Part shown: one piece after another, positions 18,365 to 26,200 of the stretch
Position numbering within the stretch: the first letter of the stretch is position 1
How the letters are laid out: each line of letters starts with the position of its first letter
Source of the DNA: Terrimicrobium sacchariphilum
GTDB lineage: Bacteria; Verrucomicrobiota; Verrucomicrobiia; Chthoniobacterales; Terrimicrobiaceae
Assembly (NCBI RefSeq): GCF_001613545.1
Contig: NZ_BDCO01000003.1
Coordinates: 62,001 to 126,000 of the forward strand
Direction of reading: 5' to 3'
DNA length: 64,000 nucleotides
Translations under genes and position numbers: made by a program
Notes under the pieces: model-generated
What the model was told of the DNA's origin: nothing
Databases searched by the model: none
What the model saw: only the letters and a program-made list of their open reading frames with translations

Positions 18365-19522
18365 TCACGCGAAATCGTAGAGCGCCTGCACCAGCCGCTG
18401 CGCCCGCGTCCTCGGCAGCACGCCTAACTCCATCTGGTTCATCACGTAGGCAAAACCGATTCCCGTCTCCGGATCGGCAAAGGCCAGGCTGCCGCCCGCC
18501 CCCGGATGCCCAAAGGCCGTCATCGACGGTCCATAGATCGCACGCGTCTTGCGCCCGGTCTCGTCGCGCGGGTCCATCATGAACCCGGCGGAAAAGGCGG
18601 TTTCCCGCAGCAGCGTCTGGTCGACGCCATTGGCCAGCGGCGTCCGGAACCACGCCAGCGCCTTGTCAGAGTACATCGGCCCGTCCGGTCGCACGGCTCC
18701 GTTGGCGAGGAAGCTGTAAAACTTTGCCAGAGCCCGCGCACTCGCGATCCCGCCGAGGGAGGGGAGTTGCGCGGAACGAACCGCCGGGGCGTTCATCGCC
18801 GTCGGGGAAAGGGTGGAGGCCGGGGTGCTGAAGGCCCGGCGGGTGAGGGAGTTCAGATCGGCCAGCGCCTTGTTGAAGGCTTCCTCCGTGCCGCCATCGC
18901 TGTGCGCCCGGGGCGGCAGCATCTGGGCCACGCGGGAATGGTACTCCTCCGGCAGTCCGATCCAGGCATCGAGCCCGAGCGGATCGGCGAAATGCGTTCG
19001 CCAGTACACGCTCACGGGGATGCCGGTCACCCGGCGCAGGATTTCATCGGCAACGAAGCCAAACGTACGCGGGCCGTAGGCATGGGACATTCCGGGCGGA
19101 ATGACCGGAGCCTGCTTCTCGATCGCCGCGATCACTCCGGGGTAATCCAGGAGCTGCACACCGCGATCTTCCAGCGCCGACAACCCCGCGCGATGCGAGA
19201 GCGCCTCGGCGAGAGTAATGTCCTCCTTGCCGTTCTGGCCAAACTCCGGCCAGACGAAGGCGACGCGCGTTTCGAGATCGATACCCTCCTGATCGAGGGC
19301 GTGGAGCACGCAGGCGCTGGCCAGTCCCTTCGTCGCCGACCAGATCAGACATAGCGTGTCCGACTCCCAGGGCAGTGTCTTTGCGCCATCGCGCCAGCCA
19401 TGGCTCAGGCAGAGGACTTCCTCCCCGCCCTGCCAGATCGCCACCGAGGCGCCGACGTCGTAACCGAGTGATTCATTTCGCGCAAAGGCCTCGCGAACCC
19501 TGTCCAAAACCGCCGTATTCAC
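18365..19522 (-). CDS. Serine hydrolase of the class C beta-lactamase/esterase family
   Basis: 385 aa cytoplasmic-looking protein with no clear signal peptide. The S-x-x-K catalytic motif is WSATK (Ser62, Lys65). A tyrosine in HAYGPRTFGF near residue 158 matches the Y-x-N position, with glycine-proline replacing the usual x-N. Late GHPGAGGSLAFADPETG resembles the H/K-T-G region (HPGAGG). These features fit EstB-like esterases or peptidases more than a true beta-lactamase. The start is GTG, overlapping the TPR gene stop (GTGA, 19519-19522). Substrate unknown; antibiotic hydrolysis is not supported. Confidence 0.82.
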   Translation of the reverse strand: MNTAVLDRVREAFARNESLGYDVGASVAIWQGGEEVLCLSHGWRDGAKTLPWESDTLCLIWSATKGLASACVLHALDQEGIDLETRVAFVWPEFGQNGKEDITLAEALSHRAGLSALEDRGVQLLDYPGVIAAIEKQAPVIPPGMSHAYGPRTFGFVADEILRRVTGIPVSVYWRTHFADPLGLDAWIGLPEEYHSRVAQMLPPRAHSDGGTEEAFNKALADLNSLTRRAFSTPASTLSPTAMNAPAVRSAQLPSLGGIASARALAKFYSFLANGAVRPDGPMYSDKALAWFRTPLANGVDQTLLRETAFSAGFMMDPRDETGRKTRAIYGPSMTAFGHPGAGGSLAFADPETGIGFAYVMNQMELGVLPRTRAQRLVQALYDFA

Positions 19523-19992
19523 TCGCTGAGCAAATCCTGCACGGCCTTCAGATCCGGATCGTACTTGGCGATCTCGCGGAATTTCTTGTCCAGCTCGAAG
19601 CTCTTCTCCAGGTGCCGCGAGGCCTCCTCGAGGTTGCCGAGCACGGCATCGTAGCAGCCGAGATTGTAATGATAGGTCGGCTCCTTGAGCAGAATGGCCG
19701 GCCCGCCGAGCAGCATGTCCTTGGCCTCGCGGGTGCGCCCCATTTCATGCAGGCAAAAGGCGCTGTGAATGTATCCGGTGGTGCACTCCGGCCACACTTC
19801 GCGCAGGCGGGTGCAAACGTCGAGGGCGGCGTCCCACTGCTTGTGGCGCATGAGGACAAAAAGCCTCATCTGTAGCACCTCCTCGCGATCCTGGTCGTTG
19901 GGAGACAGTTCGTTGAGCTCACGGAGTGCGCTTTCCGGCATCTCGAGCTCGATGTAACCTTGCGCGGCTAATAGGGAGCGTTCCAACGACAT
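19519..19992 (-). CDS. TPR-repeat protein
   Basis: 157 aa from ATG 19992. It is entirely helical in pattern, with about three to four tetratricopeptide repeats, for example LLAAQGYIELEMPESALREL and TYHYNLGCYDAVLGNLEEAS. No signal peptide. TPR proteins are scaffolds for protein contacts; the partner is unknown. It lies between a GT2 gene (41 bp upstream) and the serine hydrolase (4 bp overlap), so the three are probably one operon. The longer frame starting at 20088 adds a non-TPR glycine-rich leader that overlaps the GT2 gene and is rejected. Confidence 0.8.
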   Translation of the reverse strand: MSLERSLLAAQGYIELEMPESALRELNELSPNDQDREEVLQMRLFVLMRHKQWDAALDVCTRLREVWPECTTGYIHSAFCLHEMGRTREAKDMLLGGPAILLKEPTYHYNLGCYDAVLGNLEEASRHLEKSFELDKKFREIAKYDPDLKAVQDLLSE

Positions 19993-20033
19993 CGTGAGCG
20001 AACTAAAAGCAATTTCCGCGCCTTGCAAAGAGA

Positions 20034-21416
20034 TTATCCCTGCTCGGCATCGGGAAGTTCCGTCCCCGCCGCCCGCTGGGGCGCCCACGTCATGCGATTC
20101 CGCAGCAGCGCGACCCAGCCCAGGATGGCTCCGCTGTAGCGCAGCGGCTGAAAGAAAAACGGCTCCAGCAGCGAGGCCGAGATGATACGAAACGCCCAGT
20201 CAGGCGTCACGGGCCGACGCAGCCAGCGGGCGTAAAGAAAGAAGGACAGGCTTTGAAGGCAGAGGTCAAAGACCAGCTTGGCCGCAATGAAGCCGACCAG
20301 CCCCCAGGCGACGTGCGGGGAGTCGAGCAGCAGGACGATGAAAGTGAGCTGCGCGCCCGCCGAGAAAAAGGGCAGCAGGGTGTCGACCGTCTTGGCGGGC
20401 AGCAATACGCCGCCCATCGCGCCGTAGCGGGGATTGGCCACCATGTCCTGATTGCCGAAAAGCGTGGCGAGGAAGCCGCCGAACCACCGCGACCGCTGCT
20501 TCCAGAAAAGCGACACCGTGGCGGGGGCGTCTGTCACCGCCTGAGCTGTGCCGATCACCCCGATGCGCCATTTTTTGCCGGAATCTCCCGCCTCACGGTA
20601 GATTCGGAAGATCAACTCGTAATCCTCCACCCAGCTCGACGGATCGAAGAAGCCGACCTTCTCGATCACCTCGCGGCGGTATGCGCCGAAGGCTCCGGAG
20701 ACCATTTCCATCGCATCGATCCGGCTCCACGCCAGCCGCCACAGATAGGCGCGCATGTACTCGGACCGCTGGAAGTATTCAAAGGCCCGCGCCAGCAGTC
20801 CGCCCCGGCAGGAGGGAATCAACACCCCGCACGCAGCCGCCATCTCCGGGTCGCGGAATTCCTCGCGGATGGCCTTGAGCGAATCCCGCGTCGGCACGGT
20901 GTCGGCGTCGATGGTCACGATCACCTCGCCGCCACAGCGGGGGATGAGTTCGTTGAGGGAATTCGCCTTGCCCGAGGAGGGTTTGGTCCAGACGCGCAGG
21001 ATAGGGAGGATGGAGGATTCGCCGAAATGGCCGTCCATTACCACGCCGTACCTCTCGGTGAGAAAAGAGACCGTGCCATCCGTCGAGCCATCATCGATGA
21101 CCCAGATGGTTTCCCCGGTGCGCATCTGTGGAATGAGCGCATCGAGGCAGGCAGAGATGACGCTTTTCTCATTCCGGCAGGGCACGAGCACCGCCAGTTC
21201 CGGGGGTGAGACATGGCATGTCTTAGGTGCCTCGGAACGCACCACTCCGCGCCAGGCTAGGGTCGTAATCGCGGTGAGCAGCACCGCGTCGTAGGTCAGA
21301 AAAAGAATGCCGATCGCCCAGGCCCACTCGTGGCGGGAGAAAAAGACCGCCGCGAGCGTTCCGACCAGCAACAGCAGGACAAAGCCGAAGAGAAGCCGGA
21401 AGGGGAGGACACGCAT
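20034..21416 (-). CDS. Membrane glycosyltransferase family 2
   Basis: 460 aa processive-type GT2. Two N-terminal transmembrane helices (about residues 5-25 and 31-55), a cytoplasmic GT-A domain with IWVIDDGSTDGT, VTIDADTVPT (DxD-like) and the QRSRW (Q-x-x-R-W) motif, then C-terminal membrane helices. This is the layout of poly-N-acetylglucosamine, hyaluronan and cellulose synthases and of BcsA-like or NodC-like enzymes, which polymerise and export a polysaccharide. Product cannot be predicted. No c-di-GMP PilZ domain is visible. Likely first gene of an operon with the TPR and serine hydrolase genes. Confidence 0.88.
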   Translation of the reverse strand: MRVLPFRLLFGFVLLLLVGTLAAVFFSRHEWAWAIGILFLTYDAVLLTAITTLAWRGVVRSEAPKTCHVSPPELAVLVPCRNEKSVISACLDALIPQMRTGETIWVIDDGSTDGTVSFLTERYGVVMDGHFGESSILPILRVWTKPSSGKANSLNELIPRCGGEVIVTIDADTVPTRDSLKAIREEFRDPEMAAACGVLIPSCRGGLLARAFEYFQRSEYMRAYLWRLAWSRIDAMEMVSGAFGAYRREVIEKVGFFDPSSWVEDYELIFRIYREAGDSGKKWRIGVIGTAQAVTDAPATVSLFWKQRSRWFGGFLATLFGNQDMVANPRYGAMGGVLLPAKTVDTLLPFFSAGAQLTFIVLLLDSPHVAWGLVGFIAAKLVFDLCLQSLSFFLYARWLRRPVTPDWAFRIISASLLEPFFFQPLRYSGAILGWVALLRNRMTWAPQRAAGTELPDAEQG

Positions 21417-21455
21417 GCGTGTTCCCCTCCTACTACGCTCCGGCTCGTTGTCAAA

Positions 21456-22520
21456 TCACGCGACCGTGATCTCCTTGGCGAGATAGACGTCCTGGATGGT
21501 GTTGAGGAGCTCGACGCCCTCGGCCATGGGACGCTGGAAGGCCTTGCGGCCCGAGATAAGGCCCGTGCCGCCCGCGCGCTTGTTTACCACGGCGGTGAAG
21601 GTCGCGTCGGCAAAGTCGTGCGCTCCGCTCGCGCCGCCCGAGTTGATCAATCCGGCCCGGCCCATGTAGCAGTTTGCTACCTGGTAGCGGCAGAGGTCGA
21701 TCGGGTGATCGGTGGTCAACTGCGTGTAGATGCGCTCGTCGAGCTTGCCGTAGCTGGAACTGCCGGTATTCAGCGCCTTGAAGCCGCCGTTGTTCTCCGG
21801 GAGCTTCTGCTTGATGATGTCGGCCTGGATCGTTACGCCGAGGTGGTTCGCCTGGCCGGTGAGGTCGGCGGAGAGATGGTAATCCTTGTCCTTGTTGAAG
21901 GCGGAATTGCGCAGGTAGCACCACAGCACCGTCGCCATGCCCAGTTCGTGTGCGTAGGCGAAGGCCTCGGCGATTTCCACGATTTCATGGCTCGCGTCCT
22001 CGGAGCCGAAGTAAATCGTCGCGCCCACCGCAGCCGCGCCCATGTCGTAAGCCTGGTCGATTTTGCCAAAGAGGATTTCCTTGTGCTGGTTGGGGTAGGT
22101 GAGGAGTTCGTTGTGGTTGATCTTCACCAGGAAGGGGATCTTGTGCGCGTACTTGCGCGACACGGAGCCGAGTACGCCGAAGGTCGACGCCACCGCGTTG
22201 CACCCGCCCTCGATGGCGAGCTTCACGATGTTCTCGGAGTCAAAATAGATCGGGTTCTTGGCAAAACTCGCGCCCGCCGAGTGTTCGATGCCCTGGTCGA
22301 CCGGAAGGATCGAGACGTACCCGGTGCCCGCGAGGCGGCCGGTGTTGTAGATCCAGTTCAGGTTGTTCAGGACGCGCTGGTTGCGGTCCGTGGAGGCAAA
22401 AATCCGGTCCACGAAGTCTCCGCCGGGCAGGTGGAGCAAGTCCTTCGAGATCGTCTTGCATTCATGATTGAGCAGATAGTCCGCCTTGTCCCCGAGATAC
22501 TCCGTGATTTTGGTGTTCAT
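21456..22520 (-). CDS. fbaB: Class I fructose-bisphosphate aldolase (DhnA/FbaB type)
   Basis: Cleaves fructose-1,6-bisphosphate through a lysine Schiff base in glycolysis and gluconeogenesis. The 354 aa protein matches the archaeal-type bacterial aldolase: [14 protein letters not shown], the [12 protein letters not shown] segment, and the C-terminal [16 protein letters not shown] region. ATG 22520 is chosen over 22562 because the conserved sequence begins [11 protein letters not shown]. It is monocistronic, divergent from yebC, with about 155 bp between starts where a promoter for each probably lies. Confidence 0.93.
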   Translation of the reverse strand: MNTKITEYLGDKADYLLNHECKTISKDLLHLPGGDFVDRIFASTDRNQRVLNNLNWIYNTGRLAGTGYVSILPVDQGIEHSAGASFAKNPIYFDSENIVKLAIEGGCNAVASTFGVLGSVSRKYAHKIPFLVKINHNELLTYPNQHKEILFGKIDQAYDMGAAAVGATIYFGSEDASHEIVEIAEAFAYAHELGMATVLWCYLRNSAFNKDKDYHLSADLTGQANHLGVTIQADIIKQKLPENNGGFKALNTGSSSYGKLDERIYTQLTTDHPIDLCRYQVANCYMGRAGLINSGGASGAHDFADATFTAVVNKRAGGTGLISGRKAFQRPMAEGVELLNTIQDVYLAKEITVA

Positions 22521-22675
22521 GTGTTGTGAAGGGTTGACCCTTCCCCCGCTACTCCACCCCATGCTCCCTGTCCAGTAATTGCGCGTGCCAAATGCGAAAC
22601 AGCATGCGCTTCCCGAGGGCGGGCGGATTCCCTCCCTTGTCAGGCACGGCCTGCCTTGCTAAACGAGAGCGACTT

Positions 22676-23407
22676 ATGGGTCGCCAATGGCTTCACGCTA
22701 AACGTGCCGTCGCCTCGCTGAAAAAGTCGCAGGCCACCGGAAAACTCGTCAAAGAAATCATGGTCGCCGCGAAGGTCGGAGGCGCTGATCCCGAGGGAAA
22801 CGCCCGCCTCGCCACCGCGGTGGAAAAGGCGCGCAAGGAGTCCGTCTCCCGCGACGTCATCGAGCGTGCGATTAAGAAGGGCGCGGGCGTCGGCGACGAA
22901 AAGCTCGTGATGGAGCACATCCTTTTCGAGGGCTACGCCCCGCACAAGGTGCCCGTCATTGTCGAGGTCTACACCGACAATAACAACCGCACTGCCCCGG
23001 AGATTCGCGTTCTTTTCAAGAAGGGCCAGCTCGGAACCTCTGGCAGCAACAAGTTCCTCTTCGACCACGTCGGTCTCGTCGAAGCCTACCATTCCGACAC
23101 CAGTGCGGACATCGAGACTGCGGCCATCGAGGCCGGAGCCAATGATTTCGAGCCGCTGACCCACTCGCAAAACGACGACATTCCCGCCGACAAGCTCGGC
23201 GCGCGCTTCATCACCGACCGCACCGCCACCGGTGCCGCCACCAAGTGGCTCACCGAAAACGGCTGGACCGTTGTGACCAGCGAACTCGGCCACATCGCCA
23301 AGCAATTCCCAACCCTCACCGACGACCAGGCCGCCGAAGTCGGCGAATTCCTCCAAGCCCTCGACGATCACGACGACGTCCACCGCGTCTGGGCCGCCGT
23401 GAAGTAA
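22676..23407 (+). CDS. YebC/PmpR-family regulatory protein
   Basis: 243 aa, full length for the YebC/TACO1 family. It starts MGRQWLHAKRAVASLKKS, close to the usual MGRKW/HAK N-terminus, and continues with DPEGNARLATAVEKARKESV, then IERAIKKGAG, and EGYAPHKVPVIVEVYTDNNNRT. Members are described as transcriptional regulators and, more recently, as translation factors acting at proline-rich stretches, so either role is possible. The start at 22676 is preferred to 22592 on homology. A copy of the intergenic repeat starts 9 bp after the stop. Confidence 0.92.
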   Translation: MGRQWLHAKRAVASLKKSQATGKLVKEIMVAAKVGGADPEGNARLATAVEKARKESVSRDVIERAIKKGAGVGDEKLVMEHILFEGYAPHKVPVIVEVYTDNNNRTAPEIRVLFKKGQLGTSGSNKFLFDHVGLVEAYHSDTSADIETAAIEAGANDFEPLTHSQNDDIPADKLGARFITDRTATGAATKWLTENGWTVVTSELGHIAKQFPTLTDDQAAEVGEFLQALDDHDDVHRVWAAVK

Positions 23408-23415
23408 GGAAATTT

Positions 23416-23449
23416 AAACAGAAGGAAGCGAAGAAAACGAAGGGGAAGG
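23416..23449 (-). repeat. Copy C of the 9-nt-unit intergenic repeat (left of GxxExxY gene)
   Basis: Reads ACAGAAGGAAGCGAAGAAAA on the plus strand, so it is the reverse complement of the forward copies. It forms an inverted pair with copy D at 23931; by eye, 23 of 28 positions match. The pair brackets the GxxExxY gene. Confidence 0.75.
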
Positions 23450-23458
23450 CAGACGGGA

Positions 23459-23864
23459 GTGCATCCTTTGTTTTTGAAAGCCGACCGGCTCAGTCACGAG
23501 GTGATCGGGGCGGCGATCGAGGTTCACCGCGAAACGGGGGAGCGGATTGCTTGAGAGCATCTATGAAAGATGCCTCGTGCATGAGCTCTCCCTTCGCGGA
23601 ATATCCGTGGTTCAGCAGGCTCCCGTTGTCATTGAGTACAAAGGCCTCAAACTTGAGGAAACTCTCCGCCTTGACCTACTGGTGGAAGGCTGCCTTTTAA
23701 TCGAACTCAAATCTGTCCAGGACATCCTTCCCGTCCACAAGGCCCAGCTCTTCAGCTACATGAAGCTGCTCAACGTCCCGCTCGGCCTGCTGATCAACTT
23801 CCACGAACCCAAACTCACCAGCGGCATCCACCGCATGATGCTCCCGGGTTCTTCGGGAAAATGA
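23459..23864 (+). pseudogene. GxxExxY-family protein, frameshifted
   Basis: Two frames together encode a GxxExxY-type protein. The first frame, from GTG 23459, gives KADRLSHEVIGAAIEVHRETG and stops at TGA 23552. The second, from the start of LLESIYERCLVHELSLRG near 23545 to 23864, gives the rest. Deleting one G from the run of five at 23536-23540 joins them as ETGSGLLESIYE, the family's normal core. So the lesion is one extra G. It may be a decayed gene, a sequencing error or slippage. The function of the family is unknown; its fold has been related to nucleases by others. Inverted repeats C and D flank it. Confidence 0.82.
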
Positions 23865-23930
23865 ACCGAGCCCGCGCGTCCATTCCTTCCTGAGTTCTCT
23901 CGCGACGAACCGTTGAGCTACGACGCCCCA

Positions 23931-23968
23931 AACCCTTTGCTTCCTTCGTTTCCTTCTGTTCCATCCTG
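23931..23968 (+). repeat. Copy D of the 9-nt-unit intergenic repeat (right of GxxExxY gene)
   Basis: Units CTTTGCTTC, CTTCGTTTC and CTTCTGTTC, followed by a CCATCCTGCCTTG tail also seen in the next copy. Inverted relative to copy C. Confidence 0.78.
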
Positions 23969-24020
23969 CCTTGGTTTGAGTCCCAATACGGCGCCCCGCC
24001 TTTTGCCCGGCGCGCATAAT

Positions 24021-24060
24021 TCCTTTGCTTCCTTCGCTTCCTTCTGTTCAGTCCTGTCTT
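24021..24060 (+). repeat. Copy E of the 9-nt-unit intergenic repeat, in the ffh leader
   Basis: Units CTTTGCTTC, CTTCGCTTC and CTTCTGTTC, with tail AGTCCTGTCTTG. It ends about 5 bp before the ffh start codon, so it occupies the place where a ribosome-binding site would be. Same orientation as copy D, 90 bp away. Confidence 0.78.
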
Positions 24061-24065
24061 GAATT

Positions 24066-25397
24066 ATGTTTTCCCGTCTTTCCGACAAACTGCAGGACGT
24101 CTTCAAGGACCTCCGCGGACATGGGCGCATCAGTGAGAAGAATATCACCGATGCGTTGCGCGATGTCCGGATGGCCCTGCTCGACGCCGACGTCCACTTC
24201 CAGGTCGCCAAGGACTTCATCGCCCGGGTCAAGGACAAGGCGATGGGCGAGGAGGTGCTCCGCAGCGTCACTCCCGGCCAGCAGATCGTTAAAATCTTCC
24301 ACGACGAGCTGACCACGCTCCTCGGCGGCGATGCCGCTCCGCTGAATCTCACCAAACCCGCCCGCATCCTCGTGGTCGGTTTGAACGGTGCCGGTAAAAC
24401 GACATCCTCCGCCAAGCTCGCCCGGCTCTTGAAATCCCAGGGCCGCGCTCCGCAACTCATCGCCTGCGACTTGCATCGCCCCGCAGCCATCGCCCAGCTC
24501 GCCACCCTGGCCGAGCAGGTCGGCGTGCCGGTTTACCAGCCCCAAGCCGGTGAAACCGATGTGCTCAAGGTCGGTCGCGAGGCCGTGGCGTGGTGCGACC
24601 AGACCCCTGGCGACGTGCAGATTTACGATACCGCCGGTCGCCAGGATCTCGATGAACCGCTCATAGAGGAACTGCGTCGCTTGAAGGAATTCCTTCAGCC
24701 TCAGGAGATTCTGATCGTTTGTGACGCCGCTACTGGCCAGCAGGCGGTCAACGTGGCCGAGAAGTTCCACGCCGCCCTCGGCCTCACGGGCATTATCCTG
24801 ACCAAGCTCGACGGCGATGCCCGTGGCGGTGCTGCTCTGTCGCTCCGAGAGGTAACCAAGCAGCCGATCAAGTTCGCCGGTGTCGGTGAGAAGATCGAGC
24901 AGTTTGAGCAGTTTTACCCCGATCGCCTCGCCGGGCGCATCCTCGGCATGGGCGACGTGGTCAGCCTCGTGGAGAAGGCCGCCGAGGTCATCAACGAGGA
25001 CGATGCGCGCCGGATGGAGGAGAAACTGCGAAAGGCGAGCTTCGACCTTGAGGACTTCCTCCAGCAGTTCCGGATGCTCAAACGAATGGGCCCCCTGCAA
25101 AATGTCCTTGGCATGCTGCCGGGAATGGCTAATTTAAAAGGTTCCTCGATTGACGAAGGTCAGTTGAAACGGGTGGAGGCGATTATTCTCTCCATGACAC
25201 CGCAGGAGCGAACGCGTCCGGATATCCTGAACGCACGACGCCGCCAGCGGGTAGCCCGTGGCAGCGGCACCACCGTGACCGAGGTAAACAACCTCATCCT
25301 GCGTTTCACCCAGATGCGCAAGATGATGAAAAATATGGGCCAGATGAAAAAACTGATGGCCCAGGCCCGGAAGGGCGGAATGCTGGGAATGAACTAA
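24066..25397 (+). CDS. ffh: Signal recognition particle protein Ffh (SRP54)
   Basis: GTPase that binds signal sequences of nascent membrane proteins and delivers ribosomes to FtsY. The 443 aa protein has the N domain (1-95), the G domain with P-loop GLNGAGKTT (105-113), IYDTAGRQ and TKLDGDARGG, and a methionine-rich M domain (from about 330, ending with repeated KMMKNMGQMKKLM). No canonical Shine-Dalgarno is seen; repeat copy E abuts the start. It heads an ffh-rpsP-khpA run. The 4.5S RNA partner gene was not found in the window. Confidence 0.97.
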   Translation: MFSRLSDKLQDVFKDLRGHGRISEKNITDALRDVRMALLDADVHFQVAKDFIARVKDKAMGEEVLRSVTPGQQIVKIFHDELTTLLGGDAAPLNLTKPARILVVGLNGAGKTTSSAKLARLLKSQGRAPQLIACDLHRPAAIAQLATLAEQVGVPVYQPQAGETDVLKVGREAVAWCDQTPGDVQIYDTAGRQDLDEPLIEELRRLKEFLQPQEILIVCDAATGQQAVNVAEKFHAALGLTGIILTKLDGDARGGAALSLREVTKQPIKFAGVGEKIEQFEQFYPDRLAGRILGMGDVVSLVEKAAEVINEDDARRMEEKLRKASFDLEDFLQQFRMLKRMGPLQNVLGMLPGMANLKGSSIDEGQLKRVEAIILSMTPQERTRPDILNARRRQRVARGSGTTVTEVNNLILRFTQMRKMMKNMGQMKKLMAQARKGGMLGMN

Positions 25398-25445
25398 ACC
25401 GCCCCCGCGGACCAAAAAATAACCATTTAAACCAACAGAGACATC

Positions 25446-25703
25446 ATGGCAGTTGCAATCCGACTCAAGCGCGAAGGCGCCCGCAATCACCCGTATTACA
25501 AGATCGTGGTGACCGATCAGCGTAGCCCGCGTGACGGAAAATTCATCGAGATCATCGGCACCTACGACCCGAAAAAAGAGGGTGAGAACTTCTCCCTTTC
25601 GCTCGATCGCGCGGAATACTGGGTGGGTGTTGGCGCCCGTCCTTCGCAGACCGTTGGCAGCCTGATCAACAAGGCCCGCAAGAGCAGCACGGTCGCAGCC
25701 TAA
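25446..25703 (+). CDS. rpsP: Small ribosomal subunit protein bS16
   Basis: 85 aa, typical length. N-terminal MAVAIRLKREGARNHPYYKI and the DPKKEGENFSLSLDRAEYW region are the family signature. It follows ffh by 48 bp and precedes the KH gene by 26 bp. A strong hairpin covers its stop codon. Confidence 0.97.
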   Translation: MAVAIRLKREGARNHPYYKIVVTDQRSPRDGKFIEIIGTYDPKKEGENFSLSLDRAEYWVGVGARPSQTVGSLINKARKSSTVAA

Positions 25704-25712
25704 GCTGCGGCC
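25691..25712 (+). other. Strong hairpin over the rpsP stop codon
   Basis: GGTCGCAGC (25691-25699) pairs with GCTGCGGCC (25704-25712) through nine pairs, one of them G-U, around a CTAA loop that contains most of the stop codon. No T-run follows, so it is more likely an mRNA processing, stability or translational element than a terminator. Confidence 0.55.
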
Positions 25713-25729
25713 CTGTCATCGTCGGTCGC

Positions 25730-25960
25730 ATGGAGGAATTCCTGCGCTTCGTCATTGGCAACCTCGTGGAGGCCCCCGAGGCGATCGTCCTTACCAAGAC
25801 GGAAGCCGAGGACCGGGTGGTCTACCACTTGGCGCTCCGCAAGACCGACGTGCCCAAGATTATCGGCAAGGGTGGTCACACCATCCAGGCCATCCGTACC
25901 CTGCTCAGTGCAGCAGGGCACAAGCGTGGCGTGAAAGCCACGCTGGAGATCGTCGAGTGA
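25730..25960 (+). CDS. khpA: KH-domain RNA-binding protein (KhpA)
   Basis: 76 aa single KH domain. The GxxG loop reads IIGKGGHTIQAIRTLL around residues 44 to 59, as in KhpA/YlqC proteins that sit next to rpsP in many bacteria and partner with KhpB/Jag in Firmicutes. Its stop overlaps the GTG start of a tiny lipoprotein gene (GTGA, 25957-25960). Confidence 0.93.
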   Translation: MEEFLRFVIGNLVEAPEAIVLTKTEAEDRVVYHLALRKTDVPKIIGKGGHTIQAIRTLLSAAGHKRGVKATLEIVE

Positions 25961-26085
25961 ACCCGCTGTTGGGGGCTTCACTCGCGTTTCTCATTGTCCT
26001 TCTCGTCGGCTGCGAGCGCCAGCCGGTGAAAGCACAAAACGTCTTTCCCTCTCCCACGCCGGGAGCCGCCGCCTGCTGCCACTGA
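25957..26085 (+). CDS. Tiny lipoprotein, function unknown
   Basis: 42 aa, GTG start overlapping the khpA stop by 4 bp. It consists of a hydrophobic signal and a lipobox (LLVGC, Cys19), followed by a 23-residue tail rich in proline and alanine and ending CCH. The exact GTGA coupling and the well-formed lipobox argue that it is real. The two C-terminal cysteines and histidine could bind metal, but that is speculation. In many bacteria rimM-trmD-rplS follow here; they are absent. Confidence 0.68.
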   Translation: MNPLLGASLAFLIVLLVGCERQPVKAQNVFPSPTPGAAACCH

Positions 26086-26097
26086 GGCACCCTTTTT

Positions 26098-26132
26098 CCA
26101 AGGCTTTCAACAGAAGGAAGCAAAGGGGAAGG
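26098..26132 (-). repeat. Copy F of the intergenic repeat (left of the 277 aa gene)
   Basis: Contains AGGCTTTCAACAGAAGGAA, a 19-nt block present in exact inverted form in copy G at 27143. One 9-nt unit shorter than copy C. A GGAAGG/CCTTCC hairpin (26127-26144) follows immediately. Confidence 0.75.
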
Positions 26133-26200
26133 AAAGAACCTTCCGTGAGTCATCCTGATGTCTGCGGATAGTTCTGGCAATTCGACCTCTCAGGATACTG

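Noticed and set aside
18365-19522. Beta-lactamase resistance gene
   Set aside because: S-x-x-K is present, but the Y-x-N and K-T-G motifs are altered and there is no signal peptide; an EstB-like esterase or peptidase is the better reading.
23865-24065. 4.5S (SRP) RNA gene in the ffh leader region
   Set aside because: The gap holds two repeat copies and no GGAA-tetraloop hairpin with the SRP helix 8 pattern that I could find.
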